Below are positions 8,764 to 17,439 of a stretch of 64,000 nucleotides of DNA, in pieces (the first letter of the stretch is position 1; every line of letters begins with the position of its first letter). The notes beneath the pieces are model-generated. The model ran no database searches, was not told the DNA's origin, and saw nothing but the letters and a program-made list of their open reading frames with translations. Origin of the DNA: OMIW01 sp044235645 (GTDB lineage: Bacteria > Bdellovibrionota_C > UBA2361 > OMIW01). The DNA lies in the NCBI GenBank assembly GCA_044235645.1, contig JBIIHQ010000004.1:124001-188000 (forward strand). The letters are read 5' to 3'. Made by a program: the position numbers and the translations under genes.

Positions 8764-9618
8764 TTAGGCTGGTGATATATCTCCGGGGGAGTACTCGCCA
8801 AGGATCCTTAAAGAGGTTGTCAGTCTGGCAAGACCACGCACGAGAACATCCGCTCCCTCTGGATGAATCACATCGAGGTAGAAAAGATACTGAAACGGCT
8901 TACCCCTAACGGGTCTCGATTCAATCTTCGTCAAGTTACCGCCTTGGTCTTTTAATTCCGAAAGAACCCTCAGAAGACTACCCGGCTCATGCTCAAGGGT
9001 GGCAACCAACGAAACCTTGGAGGGAAAACCATGGGGAAGTAGGGGCTTTCCCACGACAAGAAAACGAGTGTAGTTCTGGGGATCATCCTCAATCGATGGG
9101 AGAAGGACGGTTAGACCGTAAACGTGGGCAGCTTGTTCGCTCGCGATGGCTGCTCGGCAGAGATCTCCCGACTGGGCAACGAAACGCGCGGCTCCTGCGG
9201 TGTCAGAGAATGGCTCCGGAGAGAAATGGGGATATTCTTCGAAGAGCATTCGACATTGTTCCAGTGCTTTGGGATGAGAGCACACCTGAGAAATATGAGA
9301 TATTCGCTCCTGAGGAGTCATGGTCTGGTCTGGAAGTACCAAAAGATTATGTTGAATACGGAGGTATACCTCACCTCTGATAGGAATATCGTACTGGCAC
9401 AAAAGATCGTAGTTCTCGTAAATGGAACCAATGAGGGAGTTTTCAATGGGGAGAACGCCAAATGAGGAGCGGTCCTCGACAATTGCTAAGAATATCTCCT
9501 CAAACCTCTTTGTCTCAACTAAAGTGAAGGGGGTCTTGAAAAAAGCTTGTCCTGCGAGATGACTGAATGATCCAGCCGCTCCTTGGCAAGCGATTGAAAG
9601 AGGATAATTATCCTTCAT
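8764..9618 (-). CDS. pheA: Prephenate dehydratase with ACT domain (PheA)
   Basis: Converts prephenate to phenylpyruvate in phenylalanine synthesis. The 284-residue monofunctional form has a dehydratase domain (QGAAGSFSHLAG near 10-21, GVLPIENSLIGSI, and the catalytic TRF in NYTRFLVVG) and a C-terminal ACT domain with HEPGSLL and ESRP, which bind phenylalanine in this family and mediate feedback inhibition. No chorismate mutase domain is attached. It is the last gene of the long minus-strand run, 48 bases after the barrel-sandwich protein. A TyrA-like gene lies at 34.5 kb, so the two prephenate branches are in separate loci. Confidence 0.95.
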   Translation of the reverse strand: MKDNYPLSIACQGAAGSFSHLAGQAFFKTPFTLVETKRFEEIFLAIVEDRSSFGVLPIENSLIGSIYENYDLLCQYDIPIRGEVYLRIQHNLLVLPDQTMTPQERISHISQVCSHPKALEQCRMLFEEYPHFSPEPFSDTAGAARFVAQSGDLCRAAIASEQAAHVYGLTVLLPSIEDDPQNYTRFLVVGKPLLPHGFPSKVSLVATLEHEPGSLLRVLSELKDQGGNLTKIESRPVRGKPFQYLFYLDVIHPEGADVLVRGLARLTTSLRILGEYSPGDISPA

Positions 9619-9666
9619 GAGAACTCCACGACAAGATTTCAGTGCTGGTTGAGATAAGGTGATGAG

Positions 9667-10845
9667 CTATTTATTCTGAAGATTTTCAGCGAGAAGTTCG
9701 ACATTCGCCCGAGGTACTTCTACAAATATTTGCTCAGAGCATTCGGTTTTAAAATGAGGGGGGTGAGCCAGCTCAACGACGACAACTCGGGCTGACGCAC
9801 CGGTTGCTATGATACGGGGATATGGGGGAAGTTCATGCACTCGCCCTACCTGACCAAAGAAGGGGTGTCGAATCAACCGGACCGACCGACCGACTGCTAA
9901 TCCAGGTGAATGTTCTTTCAGGTTTACTTCGTCAATCGGTTCAGTAATCGAAATAGCCGCACCTAATGAAATGATCGCCTCTGGTCGTATCGCACCCGCC
10001 CGAACCTGCGTTATTCCGGATATCGAGGCTCCCTGACCTTCGTGCTGCTTCAGCGCAAAAAATGCCTGGTCGCTCATCGGTATCGAACCAAATCCTTCTG
10101 TGATGAAAAAAGTGAAAGGAACCGCCTCATCCCCCGTGATGGCGACTCCAAATCTTCTCTCGGCATATGACTCAATAACGTGGTCTTCAACTGAGCCGGC
10201 GACCCATCCCGCGATGCCTCGATTGGCACCCTCGAGGAGAGCTCCGAGGGAGGGGGAACCTCGTGAGACAATCACAGCTCCCGCTAAATCCTCACGAGGT
10301 GGAAGGGACGATAGAGCGCCATCTTCCTCCAGAACTACCAGTTTTCCTGATCGCTCACCACCAACTCCAAAAACTCCCTGAATGACGGTGCAGACTGCTG
10401 ATACCGTAACTCCGATTCCATCTTGAATTTCGGAAATTGTTCCCGCGAGGAAAGCTTTTTTTTGGACCTCCGTAGGAGGGCATCGAACCATAATGGTCCC
10501 CGTCACTCCACTGATGAGTTCAATGGTGCCATCCACCGGAGTGGAGACTTCGGCGCGAAAAAGTCCGAAAAAAGCCCGATGCCGGGCAACGATATCCCCT
10601 TTTCGAACCGCGTCGCCGATATTGACGGTAAGTGTACTTATCGCCTCTTCAGAGGAAAGGCCGATCTCTTCGGCAATCCTAACAAGAACCCCCTCACCAC
10701 TGATTTTGGCCGAGCCGATGATAGTTTCAGACTCTACGTGATCACCAACTCGGACCGATATTACTCCAGGAATAGGGAGTTCTCTTCGCCTTTTAATGGA
10801 GGTATTTAAGAGCACTGATGCCCCACCGGAATACGCCTGACCCAT
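9667..10845 (-). CDS. Barrel-sandwich (lipoyl/HlyD-like) protein of the MutL-DUF6754 operon
   Basis: A soluble protein of 392 residues of unknown function. The N-terminal 120 residues read as paired barrel-sandwich halves: IPGVISVRVGDHVESETIIG, then VNIGDAVRKGDIVA and STPVDGTIELISGVTG. The Lys that would be lipoylated or biotinylated is not evident. The middle part has glycine-rich VSRGSPSLGALLEGANRG and GFGSIPM, and the C-terminal third looks like a small beta-barrel (GQVGRVHELPPYP). Its start codon overlaps the stop of the MutL-like ATPase gene by one base, indicating coupled translation and probably a shared process. Known carrier-type domains suggest a role in a complex; no activity can be inferred. 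Confidence 0.75.
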   Translation of the reverse strand: MGQAYSGGASVLLNTSIKRRRELPIPGVISVRVGDHVESETIIGSAKISGEGVLVRIAEEIGLSSEEAISTLTVNIGDAVRKGDIVARHRAFFGLFRAEVSTPVDGTIELISGVTGTIMVRCPPTEVQKKAFLAGTISEIQDGIGVTVSAVCTVIQGVFGVGGERSGKLVVLEEDGALSSLPPREDLAGAVIVSRGSPSLGALLEGANRGIAGWVAGSVEDHVIESYAERRFGVAITGDEAVPFTFFITEGFGSIPMSDQAFFALKQHEGQGASISGITQVRAGAIRPEAIISLGAAISITEPIDEVNLKEHSPGLAVGRSVRLIRHPFFGQVGRVHELPPYPRIIATGASARVVVVELAHPPHFKTECSEQIFVEVPRANVELLAENLQNK

Positions 10846-12653
10846 TAGCCATCCTCCTGAGAATGGGTTGCAATTTTCAGAGCTTTCATTATTTGTAGCT
10901 GCCTTCGTGCTCGAGATTCAGGATCTGGAGGAAAGGGTATAGGCCGACCTCGACAATCAATGATGAGTCCGCAGCCACCACCGATGATTTCGCGCCTCAA
11001 AGGGATCCCTGGGCCTGCCCCGATATCCACCTGACCTTTCGGCTCGATTAGGAGTGTATGGCGCTCTCCTCCCAGCGGGATAAGAGAGAACTCGGATGCG
11101 GTGAATGCTTGCCGCTCCCCGCTATCTACAACAATCGTACCGAGGGGGGTACCTGGTGGAAGCTTGCCGGAAAAAATGGGTGCAATGCAGTAACCTAAAT
11201 GAATGAGGCAGTCTCGTTCAAGAATCTGGGTCGCTCCAGCTGGTTCTACCGAAGAGAATATACCGAGATGAGGGAGCATGAAGACAGAATCAACGAATAG
11301 CTGCGTGATGCCCTCACACTCAAATCCATCAATCATCATAAGGGCCGCTTGGGCACGGTCAGGCGCGTGGCTGAGAACACCACCTGAACCGACAATCGCC
11401 TCGATTCGAACAAGCGAAATGAGCTGATCATTCGATCCTTGATTGAAGGCATCGCCAATCTCTCTCAGTTTTTCGCCTTCATTTACCGACAGTGCAAGCG
11501 AGCGGTGATGAGCAAATGAAAGACGCAAAGCTTCCCGACAAACCGCATGTTCGAGCCAGAGGTCATCGTTGGTTTGTGGGATAGTGGTCGGACGAATCAT
11601 CTTGTTACGAATTCTGTTCTTCAGATCTTCCAGGTCGGCGACAAACGGCAACCATCGCGCAATCGCTTCAATTCCAGCCTCCAGCAGAACATTTCCGATG
11701 GAGTAGCTCATACCTAAGTTGGCACTCACTGTCCGTGTGAGGACTCGTCCGTTAAGTGGGTTAATGCAGGAGCTAAAAACGTCAGTCGTTGCTCCCCCGA
11801 TATCAACCGCAATCGCCTCGATGTTAAGGCGTTTGGCGAAATGATCTATCATTATGCCGACAGCGAGTGGGGTCGGCATAATCGGAGTGCTCGTCCAACC
11901 CATCAGGGTGCGGTAACCGGGAGAATGGCTCATCACATGGGAGAGGAAGAAGTCGTGAATAGCTTCGCGTGCCGGCGCAAGATTTTCTCGGTCAAGCCTC
12001 GGACGAACATTATCAACGATAGTGACGGACCCCAACGGAGCGAGAACCCTCTGCACCTCAGCCGCTGCGAGGATATTTCCGGCAAATATTATGGGAAGGG
12101 ATAGGGAATCCCCGAATCGAGGTCGAGGTGCCGCTGCGAGCAAGAGTTCCGCAGCCTCGATAACCTGAGCAACCGCTCCTCCATCTACGCCCCCACAGAG
12201 TAGAAAGATATCTGGCTTCAGGGCGCGAATGCGTTCTATCTTCTCGTGATCACTTCGACCGTCATCAGCTGAAATTGAATCGATGACAATCGCACCAGCG
12301 CCCAGAGCTGCCCGTTCAGCTGATTCAGTTGTCATCCTCCCAACAAGACCCGCGACCATCATCTGCAGGCCACCTCCCGCTGAGCTCGTTGAAAGGTAAA
12401 GATCGGTACCCCTTGAGGTTTGGGCTGGGGTCTCAATTGGGGGAGTAAGCTCGGGAGAAAAAAAGTGACAGGAGGACAGTTCCTCTAGTTCGGCGAAGGC
12501 ATTGCGGACTCCTACCGTGACATCGGCGACTGGCTGTTCGACAGTTGTTGGCGCCTCCCCGCGCGTCCGAAAGTGCCAACCATTATCATCGCGCTCAAAC
12601 ATGAGCGCTTTGGTAGTTGTTGACCCACAATCTGTGACGACAACTCGAATCAT
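10845..12653 (-). CDS. MutL/GlmL-type ASKHA ATPase (not the mismatch-repair MutL)
   Basis: Belongs to the glutamate mutase L (GlmL/MutL) group of actin-fold ATPases, related to B12-enzyme reactivases. The phosphate-1 loop DCGSTTTKA (8-16) and the second loop VDIGGATTDVFS near residue 285 are clear, and a serine/glycine-rich STSSAGGGLQMMVAGL follows at about residue 90. The length of 602 is slightly more than typical. No glutamate mutase subunit (glmS/glmE), methylaspartase or other B12 enzyme is present nearby. Instead the gene sits between membrane proteins and a barrel-sandwich protein with almost no spacing. I infer that the ATPase energises or assembles a membrane complex here rather than reactivating a mutase. 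Confidence 0.85.
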   Translation of the reverse strand: MIRVVVTDCGSTTTKALMFERDDNGWHFRTRGEAPTTVEQPVADVTVGVRNAFAELEELSSCHFFSPELTPPIETPAQTSRGTDLYLSTSSAGGGLQMMVAGLVGRMTTESAERAALGAGAIVIDSISADDGRSDHEKIERIRALKPDIFLLCGGVDGGAVAQVIEAAELLLAAAPRPRFGDSLSLPIIFAGNILAAAEVQRVLAPLGSVTIVDNVRPRLDRENLAPAREAIHDFFLSHVMSHSPGYRTLMGWTSTPIMPTPLAVGIMIDHFAKRLNIEAIAVDIGGATTDVFSSCINPLNGRVLTRTVSANLGMSYSIGNVLLEAGIEAIARWLPFVADLEDLKNRIRNKMIRPTTIPQTNDDLWLEHAVCREALRLSFAHHRSLALSVNEGEKLREIGDAFNQGSNDQLISLVRIEAIVGSGGVLSHAPDRAQAALMMIDGFECEGITQLFVDSVFMLPHLGIFSSVEPAGATQILERDCLIHLGYCIAPIFSGKLPPGTPLGTIVVDSGERQAFTASEFSLIPLGGERHTLLIEPKGQVDIGAGPGIPLRREIIGGGCGLIIDCRGRPIPFPPDPESRARRQLQIMKALKIATHSQEDG

Positions 12654-12671
12654 GAAGATTCCCCTGCGTAA

Positions 12672-13379
12672 TTAGTAGATTCCTCCAACTACCAAACCTC
12701 TGACAGCTTGAAACCACGGACCGGACATGAATTGAACTCGCTCTACCAATAAGGCCATACGGGCCATTACCGTGGACCCAAAGAATGCGCCAAAGCATAT
12801 CATCATTACCCAGCGAGCTACCTTGGATGAAGAGCCTTTTTGAAGAGAATCACTCTTCACTGTTGCAAGGAAATAGCTTAAAACGAGGGTCATTGTACCC
12901 ACGAACACGATATTGCTGAGACTCGTAGTCCAGCTGATGCCATCTGACGAAAGAACGATTAATGGTTTGAGACTGCTTCGGATCTGAGGAATCATTTCCG
13001 CGAAAAATCCCTTGATACCGAGACCTGCGCTAAACCCAAGGGATAGACCGATTACCAGTTTTGCCAGCCACCCGTACTGTTTCGAATAGATCGTATAGTA
13101 GAGTAGCCCGAATGAAAGAGGAAAAATGTACAAAAGGTAAGAGCTTTTGTAGGGGGTTAGGACGGTCCCATCAGGAAAGTATTCAATACCAAAGCCGAGC
13201 AGCGGTGCCAGTATGTTCGGCCAGAGGAAGTTCTTGAGGGTAAATATTGGAGCGAAACCGGCAGCGATACCGATGAAGAGGTGTTCAAAGCACCGATAAG
13301 CGGCATTTTCTCTTATTAGGAAGCTAAAAATCGCGAGGGTGCAGATACCCCCGACCAGCACTGATGCGAGCTCCCACAT
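12672..13379 (-). CDS. Six-to-seven-helix membrane protein of the MutL-DUF6754 operon
   Basis: A 235-residue, very hydrophobic protein with about six transmembrane segments and short loops. Near the C-terminus is a conserved-looking CFGAFFGSTVMARMALL stretch followed by RVQFM, which I associate with uncharacterised proteins found beside DUF6754 genes, although I cannot name a family. The ATG overlaps the last base of the upstream gene (13379) and the stop is 18 bases before the ATPase gene. Probably an inner-membrane subunit of the same complex. Confidence 0.75.
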   Translation of the reverse strand: MWELASVLVGGICTLAIFSFLIRENAAYRCFEHLFIGIAAGFAPIFTLKNFLWPNILAPLLGFGIEYFPDGTVLTPYKSSYLLYIFPLSFGLLYYTIYSKQYGWLAKLVIGLSLGFSAGLGIKGFFAEMIPQIRSSLKPLIVLSSDGISWTTSLSNIVFVGTMTLVLSYFLATVKSDSLQKGSSSKVARWVMMICFGAFFGSTVMARMALLVERVQFMSGPWFQAVRGLVVGGIY

Positions 13380-14245
13380 TATCGTATCCTCCCGGAAATC
13401 GCCCTAAGAATTAGCGGAATATTTCCCATAAATATGAGAAGCACGATGGCAAGCTGTGATATTCCGAGTGCCGTATTAATCGCCTGGGATGAATCTTCCT
13501 CTCGGTTGGGATAGGTCTTTTCTAACAACTCGGAATACCATGCAGCGCCGGAGACACCTTCAAGAATTCCCTTTAGTTGTCCAGAATCGCGATATATGTA
13601 GGCCTCGGGAATGGTTATTGAGGTGCAGCCGTGAATGAATGTGGGGGCTATTCCATTTCGCCGAAAGAATTGCACATAGGTATCAAAGGTGCCGATGTAG
13701 CCAGTTAATTGAATCAAGAGATCGATATCCGAGATAGTCGATACTCCCGCCATGAGCGGAAGCTTAGACAGGTCATTTCCCCGAGCGTCCTTACTGATAT
13801 ATGTGGCGATATTATTCGACTTGGCCAGAGCCTGGATAAAGAGAGCTAGCCCCGTGCGGAAACCGATATTTGCCCAATCTTCTCCATAGGTCCACCTCTC
13901 GGTTGGATTTTCTCGCATTAATCGGCTGGCCACGGACTCAGGTACCGCCTCTAGGAAACCCTCCCCCTGACTAATCTGGGTCATTACAACGAACGGAATT
14001 CGTCGTCTCATCAGATGTTCTATAACAACCTCCGCTTGGGGGCCGTTCTCCGCGTAATTCGAGGGGCCATAATCCATTGCTACGAGGGCGATTCTCCCCT
14101 GCTTTTTTTGCAAGCTCTCTACGAGATGGAAGCTTTCCGTCGCCGCCTTCAAGGGGGCCGCAGGAAGCCGTATGCCACCTACCAGAGGCAGAAGGACCGC
14201 CAAAAATATGACCAGATAGACGATCCGTCTCCCTCGATTAACCAC
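13379..14245 (-). CDS. Membrane-anchored periplasmic-domain protein of the MutL-DUF6754 operon
   Basis: 288 residues: an N-terminal hydrophobic segment (about 9-28), a soluble domain of about 220 residues expected outside the membrane, and a C-terminal hydrophobic segment (about 258-282). The soluble domain contains IALVAMDYGPSNYAENGPQ and a later FIHGCTSITIPEAY, giving an alpha/beta look. I recognise no enzyme motif. It overlaps its upstream neighbour by 8 bases and its downstream neighbour by 1. Two anchors around one exported domain fit a structural or sensing subunit. Confidence 0.72.
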   Translation of the reverse strand: MVNRGRRIVYLVIFLAVLLPLVGGIRLPAAPLKAATESFHLVESLQKKQGRIALVAMDYGPSNYAENGPQAEVVIEHLMRRRIPFVVMTQISQGEGFLEAVPESVASRLMRENPTERWTYGEDWANIGFRTGLALFIQALAKSNNIATYISKDARGNDLSKLPLMAGVSTISDIDLLIQLTGYIGTFDTYVQFFRRNGIAPTFIHGCTSITIPEAYIYRDSGQLKGILEGVSGAAWYSELLEKTYPNREEDSSQAINTALGISQLAIVLLIFMGNIPLILRAISGRIR

Positions 14246-15266
14246 GATCCGCCCCCCCCGTGAAGCCTTTCGCCTCTACTGAGAACCACATCCGGATACA
14301 GAGAACGAGTGAGGCAACTCCCGCCCCAAGTTTTATAGCTCGAAAGACTCCGGCGCTGGGAACTTCTAGTAGCCAGAGCCGAACGGAACCGAATGATTCT
14401 GATATCATCAGACCGACAGATGTCTGACCTAGTATCACCAGAAGGGCAGCCACCATCATGAGAAGTGATTCGATAGAGGTAACTCGAAAAGCTCTATAAG
14501 CTGCAGCCGCAATATAAAAGGCAAGAAGCGCAAACATTGATGAGCCGAGCGAGGTGAATACCCCATCAAAAAGGAGAGAAAAAAGTCTCCGAGACAGCCT
14601 ATTTTCTCGGTCGTAGGCGGTTTGGGCTGAAATAAATGTCCGAGCCGAGGAAAGGAGAGGAGGGAGGGTGGCGACAGTTTTAAGCGAAGTAGGGGCTGTT
14701 TCGAGCGACGTTATGGCGTCTCGAAGTTGCGTGCCGAGAACGGTGATTAGCTCCTTCTGGATCTCTGGAGCACTGACAGCTGCAATTTGAGCCTCGAGAG
14801 CTATTAGCGCGGGGATGAAAGCTCGTACGCGGAGTTCAGTCGGGGGCACATCCTTCCGCTGAGCAGTCGCATCGGTGATGATTGCATCTGCAAAGAGAGA
14901 CAAGACCTCAATATTTCTGGTTTTTCGGGCATCGGAGAGCGAGGAGAGCCAGTCTGCTGTGGACACTATCGTCATCGCAAAAAGGCCAGAAAGGAGTATT
15001 CCGCTAAAGGCTGCTCCTGGACGCCTAAATGCTATTTTTGAACCATGCACCATACACAGGTTTATGATTCCTAATCCTACAGAGACATAAATTGCTGCAA
15101 GGAATCCGTTTGTAATCGATTCATGATGAGATGAAATACCCCAAGCGTCGAGTACAGATTCAGACAGCAGAAATTCAAGGACAAAATATGCTCCACCAAG
15201 GAAAGTGACGCCGGTTATGAGAGCCTCACGGAGATTACGAATTTTCATGTCGTGAGAGAGCTCCAA
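14238..15266 (-). CDS. Multi-pass membrane protein of the MutL-DUF6754 operon
   Basis: 342 residues with about three N-terminal helices, a polar, mostly helical central region (about 115-215, rich in Ala, Thr, Ser and Glu) and about four C-terminal helices. The predicted layout is a membrane protein with one sizeable extramembrane helical domain. Two close starts are possible (15266 or MKIRN at 15251); both overlap the end of the DUF6754 gene. No family is recognised beyond the operon context. Confidence 0.7.
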   Translation of the reverse strand: MELSHDMKIRNLREALITGVTFLGGAYFVLEFLLSESVLDAWGISSHHESITNGFLAAIYVSVGLGIINLCMVHGSKIAFRRPGAAFSGILLSGLFAMTIVSTADWLSSLSDARKTRNIEVLSLFADAIITDATAQRKDVPPTELRVRAFIPALIALEAQIAAVSAPEIQKELITVLGTQLRDAITSLETAPTSLKTVATLPPLLSSARTFISAQTAYDRENRLSRRLFSLLFDGVFTSLGSSMFALLAFYIAAAAYRAFRVTSIESLLMMVAALLVILGQTSVGLMISESFGSVRLWLLEVPSAGVFRAIKLGAGVASLVLCIRMWFSVEAKGFTGGADRG

Positions 15267-16063
15267 CTAAAGGATATGAGGAGTGAGACCAGGTCGGGCA
15301 TTTCGCTGAGGGAGGGAACTAATTGTTTCATCGTCTCGAAGAGAATGCCTATCACGATGAGTATCATGATGCCAACCTTAGCCCTATCTTGAGCATAAAG
15401 GCTTCCGACAAGGACCGGTTCCTTACTGAGGTATGCCGAAGCGGAGAAAAGCTCTTCGCCGATTAGGGTATAATCACATGTGCATACAAAAAATGGCACT
15501 TGCTCAGGACTGACGGAGGCGGCGACTTGAGCTGCACCGACCTGTTGCCCTGCTTCAGAGAGTATCAAACTTTCAGCGGCGAAGGATCCAAAAAGAAATG
15601 CGGCTCCAGGTTGTTCACGGTGAGTAATTCCGATGTATCCAGAGGCAAAAGCAAACTGCTCATCAGATAAATATATGAGGGACGTTGGATCGAAAGAGCT
15701 GGATCGATGCTCTAAACGATATGATTCTGAAACGACGTCTTCGATGAGTGCAAGGGCATCCGGAGCCGACTGAGGCACAATGAGACGCGAACGAAAAAGG
15801 GCAACTTTGCGGGCGACGAAAGATAGTACTCCCATACAGGCATAAAGGACCGGCCCGAGGGGGGTCAAACCGGTCGTGAACATAATCGGTCGTCCCTGTT
15901 CGACAGCTTGGCCCACTGAATGCTCTATAGCGTCGACCCCGGGAATGCGACGAATAGAGAGTTTGTCAGGCGAGGTTTGTGCTCGCCGAATAAATTGAAA
16001 GAGCACCGCGATCAGCAGCAGCAGAAACAGCAACATCGCGGGAGTCGCGTGGTCAGTTGCCAT
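15245..16063 (-). CDS. DUF6754-domain membrane protein
   Basis: 272 residues: an N-terminal helix (about 10-25), then the stretch LSIRRIPGVDAIEHSVGQAV followed by a GRPIMFTTG-like strand, which matches the DUF6754 signature as I know it, then a soluble alpha/beta domain and C-terminal helices. The family has no known function. The gene overlaps both neighbours (11 and 22 bases) in a chain of coupled genes that ends with the MutL-like ATPase, the barrel-sandwich protein and pheA. The recurring linkage of this domain to a MutL-like ATPase is what makes the operon recognisable. Confidence 0.78.
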   Translation of the reverse strand: MATDHATPAMLLFLLLLIAVLFQFIRRAQTSPDKLSIRRIPGVDAIEHSVGQAVEQGRPIMFTTGLTPLGPVLYACMGVLSFVARKVALFRSRLIVPQSAPDALALIEDVVSESYRLEHRSSSFDPTSLIYLSDEQFAFASGYIGITHREQPGAAFLFGSFAAESLILSEAGQQVGAAQVAASVSPEQVPFFVCTCDYTLIGEELFSASAYLSKEPVLVGSLYAQDRAKVGIMILIVIGILFETMKQLVPSLSEMPDLVSLLISFSWSSLTT

Positions 16064-16361
16064 CAGTTAGATGCTCCAGAAAACGGTGCCATAACTCTTC
16101 GAAATCTCTTTCGCCACCGGCTGCGCATAGTTTATTGATAGTTTGGAATGCGCGGTCAGGTAAAAAAAGTCCGATGATTGGTGCCGAAAGTTCGAAGAAT
16201 GCAACGAGGCATCCCCTCAGCGGAAGGTGGGCTTCGATGACAATAGCCAGAGGAAGGGCTAAGGGAGAACTCTTAATCTTCTGAGCTAACCACCGGATAT
16301 CCTCTTCCAGCATGTGGGCGCTGGATTGATGGGTTGAGTCAAGGGGGAGGGTATCTTTCAT
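16053..16361 (-). CDS. Small protein (102 aa) opening the membrane part of the operon
   Basis: From ATG 16361 the product is MKDTLPLD... with a predominantly helical composition, one moderately hydrophobic stretch (LSAPIIGLFLP) and acidic C-terminal helices (ERDFEELWHRFLEHL). The frame is open back to 16391, where an ATG would overlap the upstream gene by four bases, so either start would be coupled. It overlaps the DUF6754 gene by 11 bases. No known family; the tight packing argues that it is a real subunit. Confidence 0.6.
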   Translation of the reverse strand: MKDTLPLDSTHQSSAHMLEEDIRWLAQKIKSSPLALPLAIVIEAHLPLRGCLVAFFELSAPIIGLFLPDRAFQTINKLCAAGGERDFEELWHRFLEHLTDGN

Positions 16362-16387
16362 GATCTTCTTTCTTGATAAATAATACC

Positions 16388-17398
16388 TCACTCATCGATC
16401 GGTCCCAAAGAATGATTGAGCATATCGCTCTTTGATTCCTGATCGGTTGTATTTCTCCAATCAGGAGATGGTTCCTCTGGGTGTAGCTCAGCATCATCCA
16501 TCAGAATGTCCGGTGGCGTTATCGCCCGTAGCCTATCCTCAAATTCCTCAGTTTTTGCCCGTAAGAGAGTAAGCCGTTCCCGAAGAGGCTGAGGGTCAAC
16601 GCTCCGTCCAAGTTCAATCAGACGCTCCTTCTCATCGGGCGGGAGACCAGCTTTGCCGAGGCGAGCTTTGTTCTGTTTCGCTAACGAAAGATGGGCACTC
16701 CTGAATGTCTCTGACGCCTGCTCATACATCGCTTGTACGAGATCGGCATACGGGTACTGAATTTTCGCTTTGAGCTTCTGGAATCGATCCGTTAACCATT
16801 TGACCTTCCGTTCCAAATGAAAAACTTCTCTTTGCTTTTCCTCCAGATTGACGACCCCATCTTTATTAACCTCCCCCGCGGTTATTCCCTCAACTTCGGC
16901 GCGAGCCCTTTCCAAATTCGCTTCAGCCTGGACGGCACGCCCTTCAATCTTCTCAAGGTGCCTCATTCGAGAGGTCGTGAGAGTCTCTATTTCACGGGTT
17001 GATTGCTCGATGGAGTGAAGGTCTTCATCGGTGGGTGCCGGGACAGGGACCACTGTCATCAGGCCGCTCGCACCGCGGAGGATGACTTTAAGACTGGTGA
17101 GATGTTCGGGGGGGACAGGTGCACCAGGGGTTTGAGGAGATATTTTCTCGGGTAACATACCGCCGACTATCCTCGCCGTCACCCCTCGTGGAGAGGAATC
17201 GCCTTCCCCATTCACGGGGACGGTCCAAACGGGAATAGTTTCAAGTCGTCCTGAATCGAAAATCAGCAGCGCAAATGAGTCAGTAATCTCAAGGTCGGAT
17301 TGGATCTCAGCAGTAAATATCGACCCTTCAGCTTTGGCTGGACATCCAAAACCCAGGGTCATCAAGAGTAGGAAAGAGACTATAATTTCTAGCGCCAC
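16388..17398 (-). CDS. Exported coiled-coil protein
   Basis: 336 residues beginning at GTG 17398. The first 24 residues form a Sec signal with a probable cleavage after PAKA. A beta-type domain of about 100 residues follows, then a long charged coiled coil (about 120-210, Glu/Arg/Ala-rich with ERARAEVEG and EEKQREVFHLERKVKW), further helices and an acidic Pro/Glu-rich tail. This plan resembles periplasmic spacer or adaptor proteins. It lies immediately upstream of the small and DUF6754 genes and probably belongs to the same transcription unit, 41 bases after another coiled-coil membrane protein. Confidence 0.7.
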   Translation of the reverse strand: MALEIIVSFLLLMTLGFGCPAKAEGSIFTAEIQSDLEITDSFALLIFDSGRLETIPVWTVPVNGEGDSSPRGVTARIVGGMLPEKISPQTPGAPVPPEHLTSLKVILRGASGLMTVVPVPAPTDEDLHSIEQSTREIETLTTSRMRHLEKIEGRAVQAEANLERARAEVEGITAGEVNKDGVVNLEEKQREVFHLERKVKWLTDRFQKLKAKIQYPYADLVQAMYEQASETFRSAHLSLAKQNKARLGKAGLPPDEKERLIELGRSVDPQPLRERLTLLRAKTEEFEDRLRAITPPDILMDDAELHPEEPSPDWRNTTDQESKSDMLNHSLGPIDE

Positions 17399-17439
17399 TC
17401 GTTCGGGAGCTCCTATTTTTTTAAGAACGACGTAAGTAA

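Noticed and set aside
9124..9465. Plus-strand ORF of 113 codons inside pheA
   Set aside because: Shadow of a well-identified gene; no independent support.
10845..12653. DNA mismatch-repair MutL
   Set aside because: The similar name belongs to an unrelated GHKL ATPase. This protein has ASKHA phosphate loops and matches the glutamate mutase L group.
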